DNA of 64,000 nucleotides from Riemerella columbina DSM 16469 (GTDB lineage Bacteria; Bacteroidota; Bacteroidia; Flavobacteriales; Weeksellaceae): NCBI RefSeq assembly GCF_000374405.1, contig NZ_KB894219.1, positions 54 to 64,053 of the forward strand, read 5' to 3'. Shown piece by piece: positions 8,135 to 16,263 of this stretch (position 1 is its first letter; each line of letters starts with the position of its first letter). The notes under the pieces were generated by a model. It saw only the letters and a program-made list of their open reading frames with translations, ran no database searches and was not told where the DNA came from. The position numbers and the translations under genes were made by a program.

Positions 8135-8268
8135 GACGGGGAGGTGGACATAAAGGCAGTGATGCCCTGAAAATCTCGGTCAGAATCCGATTAAGTTCGA
8201 GAAAATATACCACTACGGTTAGTATATTTATTAAGAGGGGCTATTTTATAGAACCTCTTATTTTTTTT
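8135..8268 (+). ncRNA. Putative structured small RNA, about 130 nt
   Basis: Between the TATATTTG box and a strong terminator there is no ORF, but several helices can be drawn. GGCA-GTGA-TGCC (8155-8166) is a hairpin with a GNRA-type loop. A second stem, TCTCG with CGAGA, encloses an inner CGG/CCG helix. A third, AAATATAC with GTATATTT, encloses an 11-nt loop, and the terminator follows. The 3' end is antisense to the last codons of the MuF toxin gene, whose stop codon lies in the terminator stem. I cannot match it to a known RNA family by eye. It could be a phage regulatory RNA, an antisense regulator of the toxin message or a structural phage RNA. Confidence 0.5.
8233..8268 (+). terminator. 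Rho-independent terminator of the plus-strand island
   Basis: The stem AAGAGG / CCTCTT with an inner CTAT / ATAG helix is followed by A and eight Ts. It overlaps the stop codon of the convergent MuF gene at 8258-8260, so the two transcription units end back to back. Confidence 0.85.
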
Positions 8269-9994
8269 GTTCCCATTTTTTTATAAAATTTTTCTTAGAA
8301 ATTTTACTATCCAAGTGTCGTCGAGTTACAGAAATTAAACGGCTACCTTTAAACATAATTATTTCTTTCACATTATCATTATTTTCAAAGAACCACTTAA
8401 TATTTCCGTATATCTCATTTGTATCTTTCATGCCTACAATATCCAATATCGCTCTATCAGACTGTGTACTTGCTTCAACGAGTCGTTGTTTTATAGTACT
8501 TTTCCCATTGATAGTTTTACCTTCAAGATAATAATATCTGTTGCCTTTAATTCCGATAAAATCGGCACTTTTAGAACCTGACACATTAGGCAATAGATAC
8601 ACATCATATCCATTTTGGATAAGTTTTTTAGCAATGGTTATATTCTTAGGCATTTCGTGAGCCTTCAAAAGTTCGTCAAATTGCTTTACATTAAATCCAT
8701 ATACTTTATTTTTAGCATTAGACAAATGTCTAATAACTTCAAATTCTTTCATTTGAGTAATGGCTTTTAATATAGACACTTTTTCGGCATTTACCTCAAG
8801 CCTGTTATAGTAGTTGATTGCTTGACTAATCCCTTTAAAACCCATTGAAGCCAAGCCACCTGTAGCATCTGAAAAGACAATATTTGTATTAAACTTTTTG
8901 GGTGCTATAGTGTTATATCTGTTTATCTTGTCTTTAATAGTGTTGTATTCCCCAAACAGATAACCTCTATTCTGTTGCATCCAATAAGGTAATGCTCTTG
9001 CTGTGTCAATCTTATGTTTGTTATCTTTAATCCAATTGGTAAGTGGATCATGTAGCCTTACTACTTCATTAGAGCTTTTCAAAGGTTCTTTACCCTCTAA
9101 TATCCGTTCATTATCTACCTGTATTTCCTCAAAAGACTTTAATATTGGAATAGTTGTGCATCTACATTGAGGATGCCACCCCCAGAACTTAAAATCCTTT
9201 GGATATTTCCCTGCCATTTCCGCACAGAAAGGGCAATGATTAGGATTGTTAGACAATCTAACTTCAATACCAATTACAAAATCAAACTCTTGGTATTTTA
9301 AGTAATTCGCTTCGTGATAAGCCATATTGTTTTCCGTTCTGGTCAATCGCATGGCGTTTTTATAACTCGAACGATACCCCCCTTGACCTGGGTGATATTG
9401 TTTGGCTCTTTGAGAAAGCACCAATTGTCCGTGCTTATCTCTCACTTTTCGATATAAGCGGTCTGGTTCTTTGAGATAACCTCTCAAATCCCTTGATAGT
9501 TCCGATGCCGATTTACCTTCCCCTAAGCCAATATCTAAGCCTAATTCTATTTCATTCTTAAACTGATTGGTATAGTTCCAAACTCTATCAGAAAGGCGTA
9601 AACCACCGATTTTCCTATTTTGAAAAGCAAAAAGGACTTCCATATTGGGACGGTTGTATTTGTTGATTAGAGCCTTGTTTAGGTTGGTCTTTTTAGCGAT
9701 AGCCTCTACTAATTGTTTTTGCTTCTTTTCTGCCAATAACCACTCTTTGGATGAGTTGTTTTGGATTGTAACTTCAATGTTTTTGGCAAAGTTTTCAAAA
9801 AGTTGGTCTATTTGCTTTTGTAATGCTGGATAGTCTTTTAATTGAAAAGGTTTTGTCTTGTCTACATTACGCAATGATGAAAGCCCTGATACTTTTTGTA
9901 TCAAGGCGTGGTATATTTTAGCAACTTCTTTTACATATTGTTCTATGCGGTTGTAGTGAAGTCTATCGAATAAATCATCGTGCAGTTTGCTCAT
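8258..9994 (-). CDS. MuF-like minor head protein with C-terminal toxin-like nuclease domain
   Basis: Residues 1-300 form a Mu gpF/SPP1 gp7 head-morphogenesis protein: helical N-terminus, a central MRLTRTENNMAYHEANY segment, and the hallmark HCPFCAEMAG ... WHPQCRC cysteine/histidine motif near residues 255-280. The normal family stops about there, but this protein continues for 300 more residues. The last 120 (GYDVYLLPNVSGSKSADFIG, YYYLEGKTINGKSTIKQRL, EASTQSDRAILDIVG) resemble the CdiA-C tRNase class of BECR-fold toxins, with the conserved 'sDF-(strand)-EgKt' core. MuF polymorphic toxins with swappable C-termini are known in other temperate phages. The toxin would be carried in the virion or released at assembly. 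It overlaps the PAPS-reductase-like gene by 20 bases. No immunity gene follows on the same strand; two plus-strand genes do. Confidence 0.75.
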   Translation of the reverse strand: MSKLHDDLFDRLHYNRIEQYVKEVAKIYHALIQKVSGLSSLRNVDKTKPFQLKDYPALQKQIDQLFENFAKNIEVTIQNNSSKEWLLAEKKQKQLVEAIAKKTNLNKALINKYNRPNMEVLFAFQNRKIGGLRLSDRVWNYTNQFKNEIELGLDIGLGEGKSASELSRDLRGYLKEPDRLYRKVRDKHGQLVLSQRAKQYHPGQGGYRSSYKNAMRLTRTENNMAYHEANYLKYQEFDFVIGIEVRLSNNPNHCPFCAEMAGKYPKDFKFWGWHPQCRCTTIPILKSFEEIQVDNERILEGKEPLKSSNEVVRLHDPLTNWIKDNKHKIDTARALPYWMQQNRGYLFGEYNTIKDKINRYNTIAPKKFNTNIVFSDATGGLASMGFKGISQAINYYNRLEVNAEKVSILKAITQMKEFEVIRHLSNAKNKVYGFNVKQFDELLKAHEMPKNITIAKKLIQNGYDVYLLPNVSGSKSADFIGIKGNRYYYLEGKTINGKSTIKQRLVEASTQSDRAILDIVGMKDTNEIYGNIKWFFENNDNVKEIIMFKGSRLISVTRRHLDSKISKKNFIKKWEQKK

Positions 9995-10778
9995 TTCTAT
10001 TTATACAATCTTTTGCGCCGTCAAAATATTTAGCGCCCTCTAAAACAATATTTCTATCAATTAAATACAATTCTTGCCATGCTGTGGCTTCATCTTTTGC
10101 AAATTGCCTTGCGGGCCATACACCTGTACCAACCACCCAGCCATTAGGCGTATTATATATTGGCGGGATATTTCTGTTTTTAAAATAATGGATCGCGGCT
10201 AAAATATGCTCGTGTTTCCATTTGTAGAGAGGTGAAAAGCGTGTAATACCCTCTTTGTTGGCATAGATATTAGTCCCTTTACCTACATAGTTGCCGTCTT
10301 GCAATCTTCTTCCCAGAATAATAATATCTAAATCGTTTTCTTTAAAATATTGCTTTTGCCCTTTGTGCTGTATTTTCTTAAACCATTTAGCAGCGTTTGT
10401 AGAATTAGGGAAAAGCATTTGAGGGTTTGATGCCACATGGTTTAAACCGATATTCGCATCAAAAATAGTAAGCCCTTTAGGTTTATTTTTATTTACCCAT
10501 TCCGTAAAGGCTGGATACTCAATAGGCGAAGACACGGCTAAAACACAATTCTCAATTCCTGCCAATTCACAAACAATCTGTAAAGCGATAGAATCCTTAC
10601 CGCCAGACCAAGAATAAGCCGTCTTTTTGCCTTTTGTCTTTACTTTAATATCCAAGACCGTCTCATCAATCAGAGCCGATATTTCAGCCTTAGAAACATA
10701 ATCTTCAATATTATTCCAAACCTTTACAAAATCCTCGTTTTTAGAATTTTGCTTTTTCCCTAATACTAACTTTGCCAT
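9975..10778 (-). CDS. PAPS-reductase-like / IbrA-like PP-loop protein
   Basis: The 267-residue protein has the PP-loop motif YSWSGGKDSIALQIV near residues 55-70 (SGGKDS), followed by DLDIIILGRRLQDG and ITRFSPLYKWKHEHILAAIHYF, the pattern of adenosine phosphosulfate reductase-family ATP pyrophosphatases. The C-terminal cysteine signature of true PAPS reductases is absent. A sulfate-assimilation enzyme is improbable in a phage late operon. The closest context parallel is prophage IbrA, a PAPS-reductase-domain protein that acts with a ParB-domain partner (IbrB) on gene expression; here two ParB-like genes head the same operon. DNA or RNA modification is another possibility. Confidence 0.75.
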   Translation of the reverse strand: MAKLVLGKKQNSKNEDFVKVWNNIEDYVSKAEISALIDETVLDIKVKTKGKKTAYSWSGGKDSIALQIVCELAGIENCVLAVSSPIEYPAFTEWVNKNKPKGLTIFDANIGLNHVASNPQMLFPNSTNAAKWFKKIQHKGQKQYFKENDLDIIILGRRLQDGNYVGKGTNIYANKEGITRFSPLYKWKHEHILAAIHYFKNRNIPPIYNTPNGWVVGTGVWPARQFAKDEATAWQELYLIDRNIVLEGAKYFDGAKDCINRNEQTAR

Positions 10779-10781
10779 TTA

Positions 10782-11510
10782 TTACTTTTTAAGTGCACAA
10801 CTTTCTAACTCTGGTCTATCTTCTGTTAGGAAAATAGTTTGAGCCATCATTTTAAATCCGCTCATCTTCTCTCTAAAGGTTTCGATACTTTCCTCTGGGT
10901 GTACAGAATCTATTGCTGCATATTGACCAATAGCATTAAACTGATGCGACACACCTCTTGGCACTTGCATATCTACAAAGCAATTTTCTGGGACAATCAA
11001 ATTGTATCTTGTTCTTTCCACGCCCTCTGGTGTATCTGGTAAAATATCCTCAAATATTTCTGGCTGAAAAGGTGTTACGCCCTTAATATTTGTTACTTTA
11101 AATGGCGTTAATGAACCTACTCTAATTTGGGTGTTTGGACCGGTCATCATACGAACAAACCTAAGTCCAGTATGTAGGTGCATACGCGAGCAAATCCCTC
11201 TTTCTTCTACATTGAAGAAATCCATAATGTAGCGGTCGGCAAAGTATTCATCAAAAGGTTTTTCCGCCATATATACCTCGCCCTCTTCAAAGGTTTGATA
11301 ACGAACAATACCGTCCTCATCTGGTGTATTGGCTTGTTCTGATGTAGATGCGTTTCTAACAATTTGCTGAAACTCGCAAACCACCACTTTGGCGACTTCC
11401 GCTGGCAGTTTCATAATTGGTGTTACCACATTGAAATTAGGGTCTTGAAACCCTGCAATATCGTGGATTTCATTTTCTGAATCTGGGTTGATTTTCATTA
11501 GTTTTTCCAT
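10782..11510 (-). CDS. Cupin-fold phage protein of unknown function
   Basis: I start at ATG 11510 (MEKLMKINPDSENE), five bases after the portal stop; the longer frame overlaps the portal C-terminus with a basic, unlikely leader. The 242-residue protein has a likely cupin core: HLHTGLRFVRMMTGPN near residue 125 (first metal-ligand motif region) and CFVDMQVPRGVSHQFNAIG near residue 205, close to the second cupin motif PxGxxHxxN. Cupins bind a metal and are often oxygenases, isomerases or sugar-binding domains. Its place between portal and the PAPS-reductase-like gene is unusual for a packaging module. I cannot assign a reaction. Confidence 0.65.
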   Translation of the reverse strand: MEKLMKINPDSENEIHDIAGFQDPNFNVVTPIMKLPAEVAKVVVCEFQQIVRNASTSEQANTPDEDGIVRYQTFEEGEVYMAEKPFDEYFADRYIMDFFNVEERGICSRMHLHTGLRFVRMMTGPNTQIRVGSLTPFKVTNIKGVTPFQPEIFEDILPDTPEGVERTRYNLIVPENCFVDMQVPRGVSHQFNAIGQYAAIDSVHPEESIETFREKMSGFKMMAQTIFLTEDRPELESCALKK

Positions 11511-11515
11511 GGTTA

Positions 11516-12946
11516 TTATAAATTTACTGGTTGAAATATATCTTTTTGTTTTTCCTCTTCGCTTTCTGCCTTTATGATTTCCCATTCTTCTTCGCTATTC
11601 TCTACTAAGTTTCCTAATGCAACAGACTTTTGTTGAGAGATAACAGGCTTGTTGCCGTTGGCAGTCATTAGCATATCTATTTTAGCCTTTATATCATCAA
11701 TCATATATGGATTGAATTTGGGCTTAATACTTAGGTTTTTAGATGCCTTTTCTAATTTTGGATTGAGCAATTTTCCCACATAGGTTTTGAGTAAATTAAA
11801 TCGTCTTTCGTAATACTCATCCCAAATTTCCTCTTTCTCTAACACTTTCAAGTGAGCATCCATAAATAGCATTTTCAACATTACGCCACTGATTTGGTTC
11901 AATGCTTTTACGCTTTCAAAAGATACATCTGGCGTTTGAGTGAATTTGAAGATATTGGATAGGCGTGTCGATATTTCTAACTTGATACTTTCTGGTGAAT
12001 GGTCCCAAGATAAAATATAGGCTTTAGAACCTATTGAGCCTTGCAATAACCCATTCGCTTCTCCTGCTTGTGGGGTGGATACCAATTCCCCCTCAACAAA
12101 TGTTTTAGGAGCGGCGTGATAATCGTTTATTTCTGCGTGGCGAGAAAACAACAACTCCAGACGCTCTATATCTGTTTGAACATCGCTCCATTCCGCCCCC
12201 TCTTGTGAGGTGTAGATAACAGGAATTTTATTGATCGTCTTGCTTAAATCTAAATATACAGGGATTTCATTGTCCTTGTCCGCAACTTTGTCTTCTTCCC
12301 AAAAGCCATCTACCTTTTTGTAGCGTTGATATTCCGATGAAGTGTAAACATCTAAATACTCGTCTTTTCCAACTGCAAAAGCCCTTACAAATGCTTTTAG
12401 TTTGTCGTAACTGTCGAAATGAGGATAAAGATTTTCGCCATTCCAAGGGGTCAGCAATTTCACTCGGATTTTGTAATCGCAAGGGAAACCATATTCTTCG
12501 TGCGTTTCTGTTTTTTCATAATACCACACTTCGGCTACCTCTGTGGCTCTATAGCATTCTCTTGCTACCTTTCTGTTGAATGTAGCGGTCTTATTATCAT
12601 CTAATATCTTCTTAACGGCGTTAAATACCATTTCCTCCTCCGATTTCTCTTCGAAATGGCTTTTTACCAATTCCACCTCATTACCAAACCCAAACACCAC
12701 CGCTGTATTAACGATTTTCTTTTGGAATGGTGCGGATATACGATTGACTTTTTTCGTGCCTGTTTGGTTACCATTTTTATCTTTTATCACCTTATCTGGC
12801 AGGTGTTCTGTCTTCATCACTTTGTGGGTTTTAACATCCCACTCTTCTTTTAGTTCTTTTATATCCGCCTTGCCCTTGCGTTCTTTAGTAAGGATTTTTA
12901 TTTGCTCTTCTAAGTCTTTTGTTTGTGTAAATTCTGATATTTTCAT
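11516..12946 (-). CDS. Phage portal protein
   Basis: The 476-residue protein begins MKISEFTQTKDLEEQIKIL and has the SPP1 gp6-type layout: an N-terminal region, a central wing/stem with TSQEGAEWSDVQTDIERLELLFSRHAEINDYHAAP, and a C-terminal helical crown (YYERRFNLLKTYVGKLL). The acidic C-terminus EEWEIIKAESEEEKQKD fits too. It forms the dodecameric portal through which DNA is packaged. The order TerS-TerL-portal-(insert)-MuF supports the call. It begins 15 bases after the large terminase stop. Confidence 0.85.
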   Translation of the reverse strand: MKISEFTQTKDLEEQIKILTKERKGKADIKELKEEWDVKTHKVMKTEHLPDKVIKDKNGNQTGTKKVNRISAPFQKKIVNTAVVFGFGNEVELVKSHFEEKSEEEMVFNAVKKILDDNKTATFNRKVARECYRATEVAEVWYYEKTETHEEYGFPCDYKIRVKLLTPWNGENLYPHFDSYDKLKAFVRAFAVGKDEYLDVYTSSEYQRYKKVDGFWEEDKVADKDNEIPVYLDLSKTINKIPVIYTSQEGAEWSDVQTDIERLELLFSRHAEINDYHAAPKTFVEGELVSTPQAGEANGLLQGSIGSKAYILSWDHSPESIKLEISTRLSNIFKFTQTPDVSFESVKALNQISGVMLKMLFMDAHLKVLEKEEIWDEYYERRFNLLKTYVGKLLNPKLEKASKNLSIKPKFNPYMIDDIKAKIDMLMTANGNKPVISQQKSVALGNLVENSEEEWEIIKAESEEEKQKDIFQPVNL

Positions 12947-12961
12947 TGTTATTTAGTTTTT

Positions 12962-14434
12962 TTACCATAAAATATTTTGCATTCCTTGAGAATTATTGCT
13001 CTCTAAATGATAATCGATTTGATAACCAAGTAAGTCGACATCTTCATCGTGTGCAGCGTTAGGAAATCCACAGACTTCATCCAAAAAATCATCATTCCAA
13101 GCCCCCTCAACTAAAAAGACTCTTCCGCTTTCTACCTTTGGAGCGGCGGCGTGTAATCTGGTCTTTTTACTATCCGATGGTGCAGGGATTTCAACTACAT
13201 TTAGTTTTGTTAATGATTTGAGTGTCTGCACTACGGACTTCCCAGACGCTTTCGGCTCTATCCTAATTGTAGAATAACCATCATAGCCTTGCGATTTCAC
13301 ATAATCAGGCACAAACTTTATCAATTCTGGAAATTCTTTATAAAACTTGCGTCTATCTGTTATGTATAGGTTATTACCAATCGCACAAGAAGCGTGTATG
13401 CCTGTTGGGTCATTTTCTGAATCATCTGTGTAAGCCGTGTCCATAAAGAAATGAATGGTGGTTCGCTGTCTGGACTTTAGTTTATAAAATTCCGATCGAC
13501 TGATGATTGTAAACCATTCTTTCTTTACAATATCGCCACCCTCTGAGGTTGGATTTTCCAAAAATTGCCCATTATATCCTCGTGTTCCTAAATCTATTTT
13601 TGCTTCGTCTAACGCTTTTCTATCTAAACGGACAGGGTCTAATAGTCCGTTAGTATAATTATGCTCTAAATCGACAGGAATTGGCTTTGTTTTCTCGGTT
13701 ATTTCCGCAGGTAGTTTAATATGTTTTAGATTTTCCCCTTTTTTCTCTAAAAGATACCCCGATACATCTTTTTCATGAAGCCTTTGCATTACCGTTACTG
13801 TTACCGTAACCACTTTGTTGACTTTCCTCGACGATAGTGTTTTGGTGTGGTCTTCTGCTTGTTTTCTGTGGGCTTCACTTTCTGCTTGCTTTGGGTTTTG
13901 CGGGTCGTCATTGATGATAATATGGGCGTGTTTTCCCGTAATAGCACCTCCCGTGGAAGTTGTATATCTGGCGCCGTTTTGTGTATTATCATAGGCTTGC
14001 TTTCCGCTCTTATCTTTTCTAATTCTAACATTTGGGAATAATTGTTGGTATTTGTCGCTGGTGATGATATCCCTACTTTTTGTTGCGTGTTCTGTTGCTA
14101 TATCAGAAGCATAGGAATTAGAGATAATTCTAATGGTTGGGTCTATTGCCCAAAGCCATGCAGGCCACATAATGGTTACAATAGTAGATTTTGTTGTACC
14201 AGGTGGAATATTGATAAGCAAGTCGTATAACTTTTCTTTTCTATCGACTACATTCTGAGAAACCTTTTGAAGTTCATCACATAGGTAAGGGATATGCCAA
14301 TTCCAAACAGGTGTCTCTGGGATAATTTCTTTCCAGAATAATTTTACAAAATAGAAAAAAGACTGTTTACACTCGTCCGCTTGAACGAGGTATGCTAATG
14401 GTGCTATCTTCTCTATTTTGTCTGTATTACTCAT
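12962..14434 (-). CDS. terL: Terminase large subunit
   Basis: The 490-residue protein has an N-terminal ATPase with a Walker-A-like LLINIPPGTTKSTIV (around residues 70-85), IRIISNSYASDIATEHATKSRDI and Walker B HIIINDDPQNPK near residue 170. A C-terminal RNase H-like nuclease with FMDTAYTDDSENDPTGI (around residue 330) and HDEDVDLLGYQIDYH follows. It pumps and cuts phage DNA. The start overlaps the stop of the small subunit by eight bases (TAATAC-type coupling). Length and motif order are normal for TerL. Confidence 0.93.
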   Translation of the reverse strand: MSNTDKIEKIAPLAYLVQADECKQSFFYFVKLFWKEIIPETPVWNWHIPYLCDELQKVSQNVVDRKEKLYDLLINIPPGTTKSTIVTIMWPAWLWAIDPTIRIISNSYASDIATEHATKSRDIITSDKYQQLFPNVRIRKDKSGKQAYDNTQNGARYTTSTGGAITGKHAHIIINDDPQNPKQAESEAHRKQAEDHTKTLSSRKVNKVVTVTVTVMQRLHEKDVSGYLLEKKGENLKHIKLPAEITEKTKPIPVDLEHNYTNGLLDPVRLDRKALDEAKIDLGTRGYNGQFLENPTSEGGDIVKKEWFTIISRSEFYKLKSRQRTTIHFFMDTAYTDDSENDPTGIHASCAIGNNLYITDRRKFYKEFPELIKFVPDYVKSQGYDGYSTIRIEPKASGKSVVQTLKSLTKLNVVEIPAPSDSKKTRLHAAAPKVESGRVFLVEGAWNDDFLDEVCGFPNAAHDEDVDLLGYQIDYHLESNNSQGMQNILW

Positions 14435-14876
14435 TTTCTTGGTCTAATTCTTCTGCCAACTTCAATAAGGACGCTCTCTCTTTAGCGGTTAGTTTCTTTA
14501 ATGCTTGCTCTGGGTTTTTGATTGTAGTATTGACATCGGCTTCTACAATTCGTTTTTCTACATAACCTCTTTCTTTTCCTCTGGTTTTTAAATAAAAAAT
14601 AATTGAGGTGGTGTCGCCATTCTTAATTTTCTTTAGCAATGATGCTTCTGCAACATCTATTTGCGTTTCTGTAATATCGTCGGCTCTTTTCCTAAAATCT
14701 TTATCTTCTCGATACCAGCGGTAATAAGTTTCCCTCGACAACCCTGCATTGATACACGCCGAGTTTACGATGCCTAAAGTATCTTTCAAGCACGACAATA
14801 ACAATTCTTTGTTATGCTGTGTCTTTTCCTCTGCTGTCATTCCGTGAGCCTTAGCAACTCGTATTTTCTTAGCCAT
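14427..14876 (-). CDS. terS: Terminase small subunit
   Basis: The 149-residue protein has an N-terminal helix-turn-helix (CLKDTLGIVNSACINAGLS, then RETYYRWYREDKDFRKRAD), a central helical oligomerisation region (AEASLLKKIKNGDTTSIIFYLKTRGKERGYVEK) and a charged C-terminal helix. The 'STIFYLKTRGKERGY' pattern is very typical of Bacteroidota phage TerS. It recognises the packaging site and regulates TerL. It overlaps both neighbours, consistent with a single transcript. Confidence 0.88.
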   Translation of the reverse strand: MAKKIRVAKAHGMTAEEKTQHNKELLLSCLKDTLGIVNSACINAGLSRETYYRWYREDKDFRKRADDITETQIDVAEASLLKKIKNGDTTSIIFYLKTRGKERGYVEKRIVEADVNTTIKNPEQALKKLTAKERASLLKLAEELDQENE

Positions 14877-15399
14877 TACTATTTTCTTTATTTATTCGTG
14901 AAAGAATAGCCCTGTATTCTCTTTTCTTTGGGTCGCCTGCTATCAAGATTTGATATACTTTCTGATATACCGCATTTGGATAATTTGGCAATATCATTTT
15001 TGATAACAACTTCTTTGCTGTGTCAAAATCAGCGTAATTACTTGGGTTTTCTGTTGCCTTTTTAATAGCGTCAGAAAGTATCTTTTTATAATCTTTCTTT
15101 TCGCTGTGCTTTCTTCCTTGTTTATTGCTTCTAAACATATCCGTATCGTAATACAAAAACGCTAAATCAGCGTTAGGCTCTCTTCCTGATACGGTCCATC
15201 TGTGGAATCCATCTATAATGGTCATATCTGGTCTTACGACGATTGGGAAACAAAAACCATTAGTTAAAATAGACTGCGTGAGCAATTCCAAGTTTTTCTC
15301 TAAGACTTTGTTTGGGTTGTAGTCGTTAGGATTAAGTGTGTTTCTATCTACAAACTTTATTTCCTTTAAAGGTTTGAATAAGTCTTTTTGCTCTGCCAT
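14869..15399 (-). CDS. ParB/Srx-like protein (IbrB-like)
   Basis: The 176-residue protein carries a ParB-type N-terminal domain: LTQSILTNGFCFPIVVRPDMTIIDGFHRWTVSG, with the GFHRW box replacing the usual GERR/GHGR. The C-terminal half is helical and charged (KKDYKKILSDAIKKATENPS). ParB/Srx domains bind or hydrolyse CTP/ATP or act on DNA. Standalone phage copies often accompany terminases, and prophage IbrB of this type works with a PAPS-reductase-like IbrA. It overlaps TerS by eight bases and follows a second ParB-like gene by two bases. Confidence 0.75.
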   Translation of the reverse strand: MAEQKDLFKPLKEIKFVDRNTLNPNDYNPNKVLEKNLELLTQSILTNGFCFPIVVRPDMTIIDGFHRWTVSGREPNADLAFLYYDTDMFRSNKQGRKHSEKKDYKKILSDAIKKATENPSNYADFDTAKKLLSKMILPNYPNAVYQKVYQILIAGDPKKREYRAILSRINKENSNG

Positions 15400-15401
15400 T
15401 G

Positions 15402-16019
15402 TTAAAGAGTTATTTCGTTATTACAGTGAGGACAAGTAATAGTGTTGGCTCTTACCATATCTTCCTCAAATTGCTGTACAGATTCTGTTTGTTGTTCTTG
15501 CTTTTCTGGAGTGAATATTTTCTCAACCTTTGGTTTTTCTGAGAAATCTACCCCCATATTGTCCACAGATATATCATTGATGATCGTGTTTAAAAACTCC
15601 TCTGGAAACCCAATAATATCAGTATCGCCAATGTCACGGATGATATCCTCTACCTTGTCATAGTTAGTGTAGGATAGGGATTGAATTTTATTATCCTCAA
15701 TGAGAAGTTTTTTCTTTTGTTTCTCTGTAAGGTTGTAAATAATTCTAACTTCGGCATATTGTTCTCCTTTATATTCCAAAGCCTTTTTCTTTCCGTGACC
15801 ACAGAGAATGTTTAGTTTATCATCACAAATGATAGGATAATATTGACCGTATTTCTCTATACTTTCTGCAATAGCCTTTATTTGGGCTTCTGGGTGTACA
15901 TTAGGATTATCCGAGTGTTCTATTAGTTCTGACAGCAAAACCTGTTTTGTTTCGCTTTTTACTTTTGTTTTATTTGCCATTTGATGTGAGTGTTTTTCAT
16001 TTTTTTTAATAGAGGTCAT
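15402..16019 (-). CDS. ParB-like protein with C-terminal zinc-ribbon-like motif
   Basis: The 205-residue protein has a ParB box (HPEAQIKAIAESIEKYGQYYPIICDD, then LNILCGHGKKKALEYKG; GHGKKKAL is box II), helices, and an acidic linker. Its C-terminal CPHCNNEITL is half of a zinc-binding pair. Phage proteins with this ParB domain are often fused to DNA methyltransferases; no methyltransferase follows here. An internal ATG at 15980 (MANKTKVKSE) is an equally good start. It is the first protein gene of the packaging operon, downstream of the tRNA-like gene and the operator-bearing promoter at 16409-16444. Confidence 0.75.
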   Translation of the reverse strand: MTSIKKNEKHSHQMANKTKVKSETKQVLLSELIEHSDNPNVHPEAQIKAIAESIEKYGQYYPIICDDKLNILCGHGKKKALEYKGEQYAEVRIIYNLTEKQKKKLLIEDNKIQSLSYTNYDKVEDIIRDIGDTDIIGFPEEFLNTIINDISVDNMGVDFSEKPKVEKIFTPEKQEQQTESVQQFEEDMVRANTITCPHCNNEITL

Positions 16020-16202
16020 TATTTAGATACATATTGCGACGCTCTTCCATCATTGGTTTTTAATGAATTACCATTATAAACTGAATATATTTGTTTGATC
16101 TATGAAGATATAGCAACTTTTTTATCTAACATTTCTAATACAAACACTTGTCTTACAACAATTTAAAGGTATGAAATTAAGTGATGACCTCTATTTTTTA
16201 AA

Positions 16203-16240
16203 ATCCCCAACCGACCACCACAGTCAGTCGGGGAAACCAA
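16203..16240 (-). terminator. Putative terminator or processing hairpin downstream of the tRNA-like gene
   Basis: On the minus strand CCCCGAC pairs with GTCGG...GGGG across an 11-nt loop and is followed by ATTTTAAAAAA. It lies between the tRNA-like gene and the ParB gene. Part of the transcript would end here, and the rest would read into the packaging operon. The rest of the 16020-16263 gap shows nothing I can name. Confidence 0.5.
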
Positions 16241-16263
16241 AACAATGTGATTACAAAGATTTG

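Noticed and set aside
12267-12853. Several 60-126 codon ORFs opposite or out of frame with the portal gene
   Set aside because: All overlap the well-supported portal frame and show no domain or promoter.
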